Part shown: in pieces, positions 12,147 to 23,092 of the stretch
Numbering within the stretch: position 1 is the first letter of the stretch
Layout of the letters: every line of letters starts with the position of its first letter
NCBI RefSeq assembly: GCF_003711515.1
Contig: NW_021167079.1
Coordinates: forward strand, 5,698,385 to 5,762,384
Source of the DNA: Sodiomyces alkalinus F11
Lineage: Eukaryota; Ascomycota; Sordariomycetes; Glomerellales; Plectosphaerellaceae
Length of the DNA stretch: 64,000 nt
Direction of reading: 5' to 3'
Translations under genes and position numbers: made by a program
Notes under the pieces: model-generated
The model's database searches: none
What the model was told of the DNA's origin: nothing
Seen by the model: only the letters and a program-made list of their open reading frames with translations

Positions 12147-13297
12147 ATGGCGGACCGGTACTCGTTCTCGTTGACGACATTCTCGCCCAGGTGAGCGGTC
12201 GCTCCATTCTGATATGGATTGAGTTTCCGAAACTAACAGGCCGCAGTGGAAAGCTGGTGCAAATTGGTATGGCATGGAGCCTTGACATGGCGGGGCGCGA
12301 TGCTGTTCTGCCTCATAGGGGGGATTTGCTAACCTGCCCTCCACAGAGTATGCACTCAATGCTGTCAACCAAGGCGTCACAGCCCTGGGTATCAAAGGCA
12401 AGCTACTCATCCTCGTCGGAAGTCCACCGGAAAACGAAGTACTTCTGCTGACAGTAGGTAGCCACCAATGGCATTGTTTTGGCAACCGAGAAGAAGTCGT
12501 CGTCACCGCTGGCCGATCAGAGCTCCCTTTCCAAGATCAGTCTCGTAACCCCGAACATCGGCATGGTCTACTCGGGCATGGGACCCGACTACCGAGTCCT
12601 GGTGGATAAGGCACGCAAAGTATCGCACACGGGCTACAAGCGCATCTACAACGAGTACCCCCCGACTCGGATATTAGTGCAGGACGTTGCCCGCGTCATG
12701 CAGGAGGCTACGCAGTCGGGAGGTGTCCGGCCGTACGGTGTCAGTCTGCTGATCGCAGGCTGGGATGAGGGGATTCTCCCCGAGGAGGAACAAGAAGTCA
12801 AGGACGCGGACGCGGTCGAGGACGAGGAGAAGAAGAAGCCAACTGGCAAGACGGGTGGTACGTTGAAGGGCGGGCCGATGTTGTACCAGGTTGATCCGTC
12901 GGGCAGCTATTTCCCCTGGAAGGCGACAGCCATCGGCAAGAGCGCTACATCGGCCAAGACGTTCCTGGAGAAGAGGTACACGGAGGGTTTGGAGCTGGAA
13001 GATGCCGTGCATATTGCGCTGCTCACGCTCAAGGAGACTATTGAGGGAGAGATGACGGGGGACACCATCGAGATTGGTAAGTTGAGAATCTCTTGGCTCT
13101 CGAAAATAACAAAAAAACAAGGGGGCGGGGAACAGGAAGATTGTGTCAGAGTGATTTCGCTAACCACGACCAATACAGGTATTGTCGGGCCTCCGGCAGA
13201 CCATCTCCTCGGTATTGAGGGCGTGGAGGGCGCCCAGGGTCCGCGGTTCAGGAAGCTGAGTCCTCAGGAAATTGAGGATTACCTGACGAATCTGTAG
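12147..13297 (+). CDS. pre8: 20S proteasome subunit alpha-2 (Pre8)
   Basis: Structural alpha subunit of the proteasome core. Model: exons 12147-12190, 12247-12266 (20 nt), 12347-12397, 12462-13076 and 13179-13297, 282 residues. The N-terminus [20 protein letters not shown] is the alpha-subunit signature and is split over exons 1 and 2. Intron 3 starts with GC (AAAG|GCAAGC) and ends GGTAG; no GT donor preserves [11 protein letters not shown]. The family is usually about 250 residues. The excess is a charged insertion of about 30 residues (Glu/Asp then Lys-rich) between IAGWDEG and [12 protein letters not shown]. The conserved [14 protein letters not shown] block and the GPRFRKL...IEDYLTNL end follow. 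Alpha subunits are not proteolytic. The loop should face outward if the fold is conserved (inference). Confidence 0.95.
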
Positions 13298-14260
13298 TAG
13301 GCTTCCTCGTTTGGCGAGGGCTTTTTCACCGCCGCATGTCGTGTACCATATCTAGTTCAGAAGGCATAGGCATAGAGAGGGACTGGGCAGAGCACAAGCG
13401 CAAGTCCGATGGTTCTTACATCACATGTCACAGACAAGAGTCCGGGCCTCGAGTCGCTTCGGTTGTTGTGGGAGAGATGCGGTAACAGAATACAACACGA
13501 AAGACAACAAACTCCAGCGGGCAGTCCGCTGACGGGGTGCATTGGCATAAAGGCGGGCTGTTCATTCGTGACTGTGTAGATGAGGGCCAGAATCGTACCC
13601 ATGTCTTTCGAATGGAGGTTCTCTATCATAGTATTTCCACTTTCCCTTTACCTTATGGTCTTCCGCGGTCCAGCGACGGATGGGAATTCCAGGAGAGTCA
13701 GTTGATGACAGCTGGCAATTGTTCGTATTTCCTCATTGGTGCTGCAACCTCCCTGTTCTCCTTTTGTGTTGATCAACATCAACCCCTCTTTATTACCTTC
13801 ACTCACCCGTGTGTCCAACAGCATCATAGCCTTATTCTGTTAAGTGATCTATTCAGTCTTTTATCCGCTACTTTCGTTTATTGTGTCTCTTACCGAAACT
13901 ATGGAAGATCCTTGTATTACTCTGTGCATTATCCTATGTTCTAACAGGTTTCGGTTAGCCTCTTGGTAGGCTGAGTGGCAGGCTGAGTGGTGTGCTGGTT
14001 GGCCTCCTGCATAACCTACCTACAAAGTCACCGTTTGCCTTTACCTGTGTACCAGTTTAAATACTAGGTCTGATGTTAATTTTCATGAGGGAAGACAGTC
14101 ACGTCCTTCTTTCCCCTTTTCTCTTCTCAGCCATATTTCACATTTTACAACTGCACCATTCGTGTTGTGCCTACTTCTTTCTTACCTTACCACTTCTCAC
14201 CCATTATTTCTTATCATTGAATAAGGAGCGCGCACCTGTGCTCCTAACCCACGCGTCATT
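13298..14260. other. Spacer upstream of dcl2
   Basis: No supported gene. T-rich and C/T-rich sequence approaches the dcl2 start. A small direct duplication (GGCTGAGTGG twice) lies near 13969-13990. A 135-residue frame at 13537-13944 is hydrophobic by composition and has no family features. Confidence 0.5.
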
Positions 14261-17200
14261 ATGGCCGACCTCTCAGACACCTTCTCCTCTTCCGAGGAAC
14301 TCGAGCCATCCTTAGACGACGAAAACTCGAGTAACTGGGATTTTGAAGACGACTCCTCAGACTCCACCGTGTCGCCCCGGCCCCATGACCCGGCTTCCGC
14401 TCAAATCAACCCTCGGGCTTACCAGTTAGAGATGTTGGCAGAAAGCCTGAAACAGAACATCATTGTTGCGGTATAGCCATGTGTCTCCCCTGGCCTAAGT
14501 CCAGTTGGATACGGTATTGCTAACAGCCTCCCCAAGATGGACACTGGTAGCGGCAAGACTCAGGTGTGCGTCTAATCTCCAGGCCTTTTTCACGCTATTC
14601 ATAGACAATATTTTAGGCACTAAACATATATATTCTGTCTACAGTGCTGTGATGCGCATGAGGGGAGAGCTTGAAAGGGAAGATCCGAACAAGGCAAGTT
14701 TCCAATATTTCTTGACTGGCTATGAATTGAAGCCCCATATCCCTAACTTGCTTCAGATAATCTGGTTCTTGGCACGCACAGTGGCCCTTTGCTCTCAACA
14801 GCATGATGTGATCAAGACCCAGATTCCTGTTACTCAGACCAGGCTACTTCTCGGTTCAGATAATGTTGATGCTTGGTCGGACCAGGAGACCTGGGATACT
14901 ATCCTGCTTAACACACGTATCGTCGTATCGACCCCTCAGATTCTGTACGATGCCCTCAGCCACGCCTTTGTCACCATGCAGAGGCTCTCTCTGATTGTCT
15001 TTGATGAAGGTTCGGAGCTTTTCCCATTCCACTGATTCAGCTCTCTCCTCTCTGTGTTTCTATGTTCTTACGTAGACGCTGACCTGGTGGGGAACTAGCT
15101 CACCACTGCGTCAAGAACGACGTCGGCAAGCGGATTATGGAGAAGTTCTACCACGACAACAAGGGAAAGGGCCTCCCAGTACCACATATTCTGGGGTTGA
15201 CAGCTAGCCCCATCATGGGCTCACGATCTGACGGACTCGAGATGCTGGAGAAGGCCCTGGATGCAGTATGCAAGAGTCCAACGATTCATCGGGGGGAGCT
15301 TATGTCCCACGTCAAGAAGCCTGCACTGGAACTGGCTTACTACGAATCCAAGCCAGTCATGGACACACCGAGAAGTTTGCTCAGTCTTCGCGCCACGTTC
15401 CAAGGCCTCGACATCCTGGAGGACCCCTATGTCCTGCACCTAGCGAACCAAGGAACGGATCGCAGCTTGAGGAAACTCGAGCGTGTTCTCGACAAATGGG
15501 ATACCTATACGCAAAATCAACTCAAGACTTTCACCTATAGGAGCTCACAGCTGCTGCGAGAACTGGGCAGCTGGGCTGCCGAGTACTACGTCTGGAAGGT
15601 GACCGAGGACGCCAAGTCAGCGCTCGTTACACGCGACCCCAACTTCGTCAGCTGGACAGAGGACGAAAGACAGTATCTTGCCAAAGCTCTGAATCAGATC
15701 AAGCCCGTAAAGAGGACCGAGGCGGATCTTACCCGAGACGCCGTGTCGGAGAAAGTCGTTCTGCTCATGGAGCACCTCTTGCTGGGAGACGACGATACGC
15801 TCGGAATCGTCTTCGTCAAAGAAAGGACCACAGCAACGCTTCTCGCTCACCTTCTTGCCACCCACCCCCTGACCCGGCACAAGTATCCCCGCGTCGGCGT
15901 CGTGGTGGGAGTCTCCCAATATGCCGCCAGGAAGAAGGACATCTGGGACCTCTCCCGGACCGAAGAATTCCAGTCTCTGCAGCGTTTCCGAGACGGCGAG
16001 ATCAACCTCCTCGTCGCCACGAATGTTCTCGAGGAGGGAATCGACGTCCCTGCCTGCAACCTGGTGATTTGCTTTGATCCGCCCGACAACCTAAAGTCCT
16101 TCATCCAGAGACGCGGACGAGCCCGCCAGAAGGACTCGAGGCTCGTAATCCTCGTGGATCTCAATAACCCTCCAAAGTTACTCCAATCCTGGGAGCAGAT
16201 GGAGGCCCAGATGAAGAGCAAATACGAAGACCAAGACCGGGAACTTGAACGTCTGCGGCAAATAGAGGATTCCGAGCCAACGCCATCGGAAATCCTGGTG
16301 GTGGAATCCACCGGAGCCCAGATCGACTACGACACTGCAAAGTCACACCTGGAGCACTTCTGCGCCACGCTTTCTCCCGATCGCTACGTCGATTCACAGC
16401 CCGACTTCATTATCCAGAATGTCTGGGACGGAGATTCCCCGCTCCTGAAAGCCACCGTCTTGCTCCCCTCGTACGTACCGGAGGCGGTACGTATTGCCGA
16501 GAGCCGGAACGCCTGGTTGACCGAGAAGAACGCCATCAAGGATGCTGCGTTCCAGGCCTACGCCGCTCTCTACACGGCCAAGCTTCTCAACGACCATCTC
16601 CTGCCGCTCAAAGCAAAGGACATGATGCCCAGCATCGAACGCCGGCCTAAGGCGCTGGTATCAATCAACGGTCTCGTGAATCCATGGGTCGAAGTGGCGC
16701 GAGCCTGGGAGAATCCCGGTGTCCTCTGGGCTACCCCTGTGCGCTTCATGGACCCCCATGGCATCTGCAGGGGGTCCTACTCCATGATCACCCCCATCGC
16801 GCTACCCGAGTTGCCTCCGACCCTCATGTACATTGAGCGAGGCAGCAGTCACTGGACCGTGGAGTTTGGGGCGCAGCATTCCGTCCCATCCACTTCGACC
16901 ATAGACCACGCTTCAGTGCTCCTGGCTCTTCCCTTCAGCCACAGATGGCCTTCTGAAGACCGCCGGCATGTTGTTAGATTCGTTTCCGAGGAAGGGGATC
17001 TTACCATTGACCAGCTGGGAGCTAAACCTTTCGATGTGGACGAGTTTATGCACCAGGATTCCGATTCCGAGTATCTGATCAGAGATTTCGCCGGCTGTCC
17101 CTATAAATACGAGAAAGTACTCGAGAAGAAACCCTCGCAGGACCAGGTGCAGCGCGCTTTCCGGGGCTACGGAGATATGCCTGGGTTTGTTGACGCTCCG

Positions 17201-19210
17201 GACGACGTTGCCTATCTGGCTCTCAAGAAGTGGTCTCGACGAATCGACTTCCTCCACCGGGAAACGGGCGACCCGACTCAGGAACAGGCGAGCACAAAAC
17301 CCTACGCTCGGGTCTTCCCACTGCCCTGGGCAAGGGTTGATTCGATTCCATCGCGTCACGCATTGTTTGGGGCCTGCATCCCCTCTATCCTCCATCACGT
17401 CGAGGTGAGAATGGTTGCGAAACAGCTTTCCTGCAGTGTCATCCGAGATCTCTCCATATCCGACTTGTCCCTGGTGGTGGACGCCATTAGCTCACGTAGC
17501 GCTCGGGAGCCGGGAGACTATGAGCGCCTTGAATTCTTCGGCGACTCGCTGCTCAAAATGTGCGCCACCATCAACGTCGCAGCTCTACGTGAGTGGCTCC
17601 TTTCTTCCTTTTTTTCTTCTTTTTTTTTTCTTCCTCTTTTTCTTCTTTCTCCCCTTTCCCACACACGCACACGCTCTCTGCATGCCATGAAAATGTTCCG
17701 ACGCATTCGAAAGCTGACAAAGGTTTATATTACAGATCTTGACTTGCCCGAGGGGTATCTCGCGCTTATGAAAGATTGTCTCGTCTCCAACTCGCGACTC
17801 TGTAAAGCAGCAGTCGAGAGTGGCTTGGACAAGTTCCTCCTTACTCGACCTTTCACGGGGAATAAGTGGCGGCCCATTTATGTGGACGCCCTTCTGGACG
17901 GCGGCTCGGCAGACAGCGGTCCTCGCCAGGTGTCTTCGAAGACGCTCGCCGACATCGTAGAAGCCCTCATCGGTGCCGTGCACGCAGACGGAGGGCTCTC
18001 CAGATCCCTGTCGTGCATAGCCCTCTTCCTGCCGGACATCGAATGGCATCGTCCCGACGAATGCCGCAAGCTCCTTTACGACCATGCACCATCTGATGTT
18101 CCTCTTCCCCCCACCCTGGCCCCCCTCGAGGATCTCCTTGGGTACCAGTTCCGAAAGAAGGCGCTCCTCGTCGAGGCGACAACGCACGCATCCTACCATG
18201 GGGTCGACAGCTTCCCGCTACGGACCTTGGAACGCCTCGAGTTCCTGGGCGACGCTGTGCTCGATTATATTGTCGTATCGCGCCTCTATCCGCTCAACCT
18301 ACCTCCGAGCGCGACGCACCTCCTCAAAAGCGCCACCGTGAACGGCGACCTTCTCGGCTTTCTCGCCCTAGAGCACCACATCGACCAAGACAAAGTCATT
18401 GTCAGCACCAGCGGTGGAAACAGCCCGATTGGGCCGGAATCACCACCACCGTCGCCATTTTCCACGCCAGTTGCCGCAATGGAGACCGACAATGCCGTCG
18501 GCATCAGCGACATATCAGACCTGGCCGACGAACCGTCCACTCCTTCGAAAAAGCCGACCTTGAAACACGAAGCTTACCCCCTTCCCTTGTGGAAGTTCCT
18601 ACGACACAACTCCCCGAACATCACAGCCGAACAGCCCTCCCTGGAACACCGACACGCTGCGCTCCGCTCGCGGATCCTCGCCGCCCTGCGCAAGGGGACG
18701 CGCTACCCCTGGGCGCTCCTGGCGCGCCTACGCACCCCCAAATTCGTCTCCGACCAGCTCGAGGCCGTCCTCGGCGCCGTCTGGGTCGACTCGGGCGACC
18801 TATCCGCCTGCGAGGCCGTCGCGGCCCGTTTCGGCATCCTGGGCGTGCTCGACCGGCTCATCAGCGACGGTGTCCACGTGCTGCATCCCAAGGAGGAACT
18901 GGGCCGGCTCGCCGACCAGGAGAAGGTCAAGTACATCGTGACCGGGGTGGATGGGTCGGACGACGAAGGGAACGGGGTGATGGATGAGAATGAGGGGGTC
19001 GTCCCAGGGGTGTTGTCGGCCTTTGGTGGGAAGAACTGGCAGTGCCGAATCATGGTCGGGACGCGATGCGTGGTCGAATTGGACGGGGGTGTCTCGCGAG
19101 AAGAGGTCGAGACGAAGGCCGCCGAGGTGGCCGTGAAAGTTCTTGTGGAAGAAAAGAAGCAGAGGGCGGCGAAGAACCCGGGCGTGGGGTGTGGGAGTGG
19201 ACGTGGGTGA
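14261..19210 (+). CDS. dcl2: Dicer-like protein 2 (RNA-silencing endoribonuclease)
   Basis: Cuts double-stranded RNA into small interfering RNAs. In ascomycetes Dcl2 is the main Dicer of quelling and antiviral silencing. Model: exons 14261-14470, 14537-14565, 14645-14693, 14757-15009, 15099-17588 and 17736-19210, 1,501 residues. Domains: helicase ATP loop MDTGSGKTQ (about 71), DEAH (about 179), NLLVATNVLEEGID (about 483) and QRRGRARQ (about 517); Dicer dimerisation domain about 590-680; RNase IIIa with ERLEFFGDSLL (about 989) and LADIVEALIGA (about 1085); RNase IIIb with ERLEFLGDAVLDY (about 1175) and SDQLEAVLGAVWVDSG (about 1349). The Glu/Asp catalytic residues are present in both RNase III domains. 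A short dsRNA-binding-like tail follows. Intron 3 has a GC donor (AAG|GCAAGT). Introns 3 and 5 are stop-free and a multiple of three long. No disabling mutation was seen. Confidence 0.95.
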
Positions 19211-19916
19211 AGATGAACGGGAACGTGATCAGGTGATGGGCGAGGATTAGGTACCTTACGGAGTAAGGACTGTGAGGGAATTGTGTACCCGTATCAAGAC
19301 TTTGGGTATCTTATATACAAGTTGGTCTTGTCGTCTCTCCAGCTACCACCGTAATTCGAGGCTGGATGGGTGTATCCGCACTTTCGGATAAGGTACCTAA
19401 GGTATTTATTTGTCTGGTTCTGCGGCGAAGGTACCTGGACTTAGGAGATGATGGGGCATATGCACGGCATATGCTCCGCACAATCCGCACAGGGGATAGC
19501 TTATGCGGGGCAAATGGGGCATGCCGGATGGTGTCAGATCTTCGACGTGCCCAGCTGGGCGGTTGGAGGTTCGAATAGAGCTCAGGTTAAGGGAGGAAAG
19601 ACAAAAAGGAAAAGAGAAATGGCAAAATTATACTACGAACAGGTATAGTAAAGGCGCATATATACTCCTGAAGATGATAGGAATAACGAGTTAATTAAAA
19701 ATGTAAGCCGACCAAAAATAAAAAATACATAAAATGGGCCCGTCAAAACCGACCAATTGGTGTCCCAGCAATGTTCTAAATAGATACTGTACGCCATTCA
19801 ACACTTTTCTACCCCTCTTAATTAGATACCACCCAAGCCTCATATAACAGTCTCCAACGAGAAAGGATATCTGAGGTGCTCGTCTTCATAGTCCCCGGCA
19901 AAAAGAAACATTCGCG
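19211..19916. other. Spacer between convergent dcl2 and DUF7918 genes
   Basis: 3' regions of two converging genes, with no supported gene. Copies of the spacer motif (GGTACCTTACGGAGTAAGG at 19250-19268; AAGGTACCTAAGGTA at 19390-19404) are present. The right half is A/T-rich. Confidence 0.5.
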
Positions 19917-21261
19917 CTAGTCATCGTCGGTGAGATCCACGGCCCGTGTCCCATTCTCAAGCTTGACATATTTCCATTGTCTCTCGGACCGAATCGCTGT
20001 GAAGTCACGTACTTCATCTACCTCTCTCTTAATTCGGGGTTTCTGTTCCCGTTTCACAATGGCAGGCTCCTATTTCATGTCGAGTCAGTTCAACAGACGC
20101 CGGCAACGCACAAGAGGGAGAAGAAGGAGGGAAGGGGGGGACTTGACCCTCGAAGCCAGTGTCTCCTGGACGTCTCCTGCGCCACGAATCCTATCTGGTG
20201 ACGTTCTCTCCACGGGATTCGGACTTAGGGACCGCGGAATGACCAATTCACTCCGCAGAGCCTCTGTGCAGCATCCAGGTCAGGAAACAGGTAAAGAGAA
20301 TCCTCCGCGCGCGTGAAGCTGTGTAGTTCTACCGTGGTCGAAAGGGGAGGCGAAAGACGAACACATACCACGAGATCGGTACTTGAAATTGAAGACAGCC
20401 AGAGGTTCCTTATCTATCTGTTTGGTTATATTTACTGCCTTTGGTGGTCGCACATAGCCGCCGTTAACGTGTCTATGAGCGCAGTTAGTATGGGATAGAA
20501 GGTGGGAAGAAATTTTGACGACTCGGTCAGGTATTCTTCTGCCCGGCCCCTGATAACGTACGAGGCTTTATGTGAAATTGCGCGGCCTTTGAGAGCCTTT
20601 TCAGCCAGTTCGCTGGAGCCGTCGGGAACCGAGACATGAACTCTGATGTCATGTGGAGTGGTTTCAGCATTCACCCGGTAGAATCGGACCTGGATAGCAC
20701 CGAGATTCTTCGCAGCTTGGACATCGTTCCTCACACGTGCCGCGTCGGCATCGTCGACTAGAATATTTCGTAGGGCCGATATCAGCACAAGGAGGGTTCC
20801 TCCGGGGGGGTGACGGGGTACAGCGGGTACAAGTGCGGCCCTGGAATGTGGCGCGAACTCTTCCGGAGTCATTGTTTACCGGTTGTGACGGGAGCGAACT
20901 TGAACTTCTTCAGCAGAACCTGGCCGGTGGCCGGATCCATATCATGTGCGCCGTCAATCACATGAGGGCGATCAAGACCACCGTTGAGGAAGTGCGTGTA
21001 GTAAGCCTTGTTTGCGCCATCCACGTAAATCTTGTAGGCTAGGGCGTTAGAAGGCGTGGACAGCCTTATGGTATTCGGCAGGCGCAGTTTGACGGAGAAG
21101 AGAGCGTCGCTCTTGGACTCGATGTATACAAACCTCCGATACCGTGCTCTCCTCGTGCTCACGTCCTCCTCCAAACCGTCGGCATCGTCATACTCCTGGG
21201 CGCGTTCGCCATTGACGTCCACTGACACTTCGAGGCCCGGAATGGCCTCGATGATAGCCAT
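19917..21261 (-). CDS. DUF7918 family protein of ascomycetes
   Basis: A fungal-specific family of unknown function that opens with a short peptide of the form MAIIEAIPGLEVSVDVNG. Rebuilt as five exons: 21261-20880, 20757-20562, 20472-20369, 20263-20148 and 20069-19917, 316 residues. All introns are GT-AG; intron 2 has GTACGT and a TACTAAC branch just before CTCATAG. Family blocks kept in order: YKIYVDGANKAYY, LKKFKF, DVQAAKNLGAIQVRFYR, EKALKGRAISH, EPLAVFNFKYRSR, then LVIPRSLSPNPVER and a C-terminal EVRDFTAIRSERQW...AVDLTDDD tail, an acidic end typical of the family. Reading the two largest frames as separate genes would miss exons 3 to 5. Function and location are unknown. I am confident of the family, less so of the donor of intron 4 (GTCAAG). 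Confidence 0.8.
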
Positions 21262-23092
21262 GGCGAGCTTTGGAGGGTTATGGAGCAGAGAAGGTGTGGT
21301 ATGTACTGGTGAGGGTCAAACGCTCGGTCAGAGTGAGACGAACAAGAAGAGAAAGGAAGTGGGGGGGAAATATGGATGCGGACATTGGACATGGGGAGAG
21401 CAAGCCAAACCCTGTGCCTAACCAGGGTGACTCGGACTTGGGTACCTTATTTATCGGGGACGGTAGGAAGAGAAAGAGCCAGTAGCTACAAGGTAATTAG
21501 TACTCCGTACTCCGTTATATGAAACCTTAAGTGAAGCTCCTACTCCGTCGGTACCTTTATATAAGCTAATGATGTACCAACCTACCTTTACGGAGTAAAG
21601 TTGAACAGATCGAAGTCACGACGATTGTAGACGATTGTCGCGTCGAATAGATACCTTACCTTAGGTACCATGGTACGTACTTCGGACTGCAGATTCGCGG
21701 TACCGAAGCACTGGGTCTCACCAGGACACGCTACACGAACCCCGGTACAGGTGATCAGTTGGCAGCTGCGAGAGTTCATGACCCATGCACCGTACATAAT
21801 GGCCTGTGAAAACACAAGACTAACCTAGCAAATTATATAAGGAATTGTGTCAATTAGGAGGATCTGTTGTTCTGTTGAAGAACTCATACCAAATTGGGAT
21901 TAGGTCTTGGTATTTATACCCAGGCAGATCTACTAAGCCTTGTTGTACATGATCTGGAGAAAGTTTCTTTATGCTCTCTGAGCGGGCTCAGACGTTTTAA
22001 TCCTAGGCGCGGAAGGTAGTAGCGGGCGCCTTCGGATCCCACGGCTTACGTAACTTTCCGTTAATGTATACGCTATGCAAATAAATAACAGAATAACTAC
22101 CGTAACTTCGGGAGAAGGAGTGCTCATTTTTAATCAATAATTTATGAGCTTATATTTTTGATATTGAATGAATAATGTCTTCAGAATATTATAATAAACT
22201 AATTTAGAATTTACCAAATCAATTAAGCTAATATAACTGTAGCAATAGAACCGTATAAAGCTCCCCCTCTATCTCCTTTAATTAAGGTATGGTGAGGAGT
22301 TTTTACAGCAAACGCTATAAATATACCAGCAAATAATTCCCTCTATTCCTTGAACAGTATTACTAAATGCACCTGCTAGTAATATTCTATTTTAATAACT
22401 AGAAGAGATCATAATAAAAAAGCAAACTTATTGCATTTTATTAGGATAAAAATAAATAATGTATAAATAAATGGGAAATAAACTTGACCGCTTCTAGGGA
22501 TCTTTTACTAAATTCTTTGAAAAAAAAAATATTTGATACATCAGAAAATATAAGAGTTTGAATCTCTTTCTTTTTATTAATAAATTACACTTTCTTAAGG
22601 TTGAACTGTATTATTACCATTATTATTTGCTTTTATTGTAGCATTAGGGACTTCATTGTTATGAGTAGGAAGATTATTATTTTGTCCTCCGGTAGTGTAT
22701 AGAATTCTACAGATTTTCAAGGATTTCTACTAGGTAATTACTTCGTACACCCGTACCAGAATGCTTACATAATAAATGCCCTTGATAGGTCCCAAGGTGC
22801 CTTGACCACCTTGTCCAGCTTGACCTCATTGCCATTGACCTCCCCCCCCCCCCCCAAAAGTCCAACCTCGACCACCAACATGACGTTCACAGCTACTAAC
22901 AGCTGCCATCCATCCTAGTCTCTTCGTTAATTATCCTCGAGTCGTCGTCGAATCCTCTGACAAACACGTTGCCATGAAATCTCTAGATAGATAACGCTTA
23001 GCTGCTTGTTACCGGCCCGGTTCCCTTGTCTCCCTTCCCTTCGCCCTTCTTCACCCTTCTTCACCCCTTCGTCGCCCTACACGAGCGTCACG
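21262..23092. other. Long AT-rich spacer with mitochondrial insertion
   Basis: The left part (21,430-21,700) is packed with dispersed spacer motifs (GGTACCTTA, TACTCCGTACTCCGT, TACGGAGTA, ACCTTAGGTACC). The centre carries the mitochondrial-derived segment annotated separately. A 14-base C run lies at 22842-22855. The last 200 bases are the 5' region of rgp1. No nuclear gene is supported. Confidence 0.6.
22095..22700. other. Composite nuclear mitochondrial DNA insertion (NUMT), probable
   Basis: AT-rich sequence unlike its flanks. At 22099-22124 it contains the phrase CGTAACTTCGGGAGAAGG, a conserved stretch of organellar and bacterial large-subunit rRNA, on the plus strand. On the minus strand at about 22220-22340 a frame reads TPHHTLIKGDRGGALYGSIA, which resembles mitochondrial cox3 around the HH(A/S)LI...GDR...LYG block. 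On the plus strand at about 22598-22675 a hydrophobic frame stays open only if TGA is Trp, as in fungal mitochondria. Mixed strands and genes suggest several fragments joined. The large-subunit rRNA match is the firmest; the third fragment is unassigned. Confidence 0.65.

Noticed and set aside
13537..13944. 135-residue frame upstream of dcl2
   Set aside because: Pyrimidine-rich spacer giving Leu/Phe/Ser-rich translation; no family features.
19560..19580. GGTTCGAAT resembling a tRNA T-loop
   Set aside because: The flanking sequence does not pair into T-arm or acceptor stems.
20432..20872. Separate small gene overlapping the DUF7918 exon 1 stop
   Set aside because: It is intron and exon sequence of one five-exon gene; the splice model restores family blocks.
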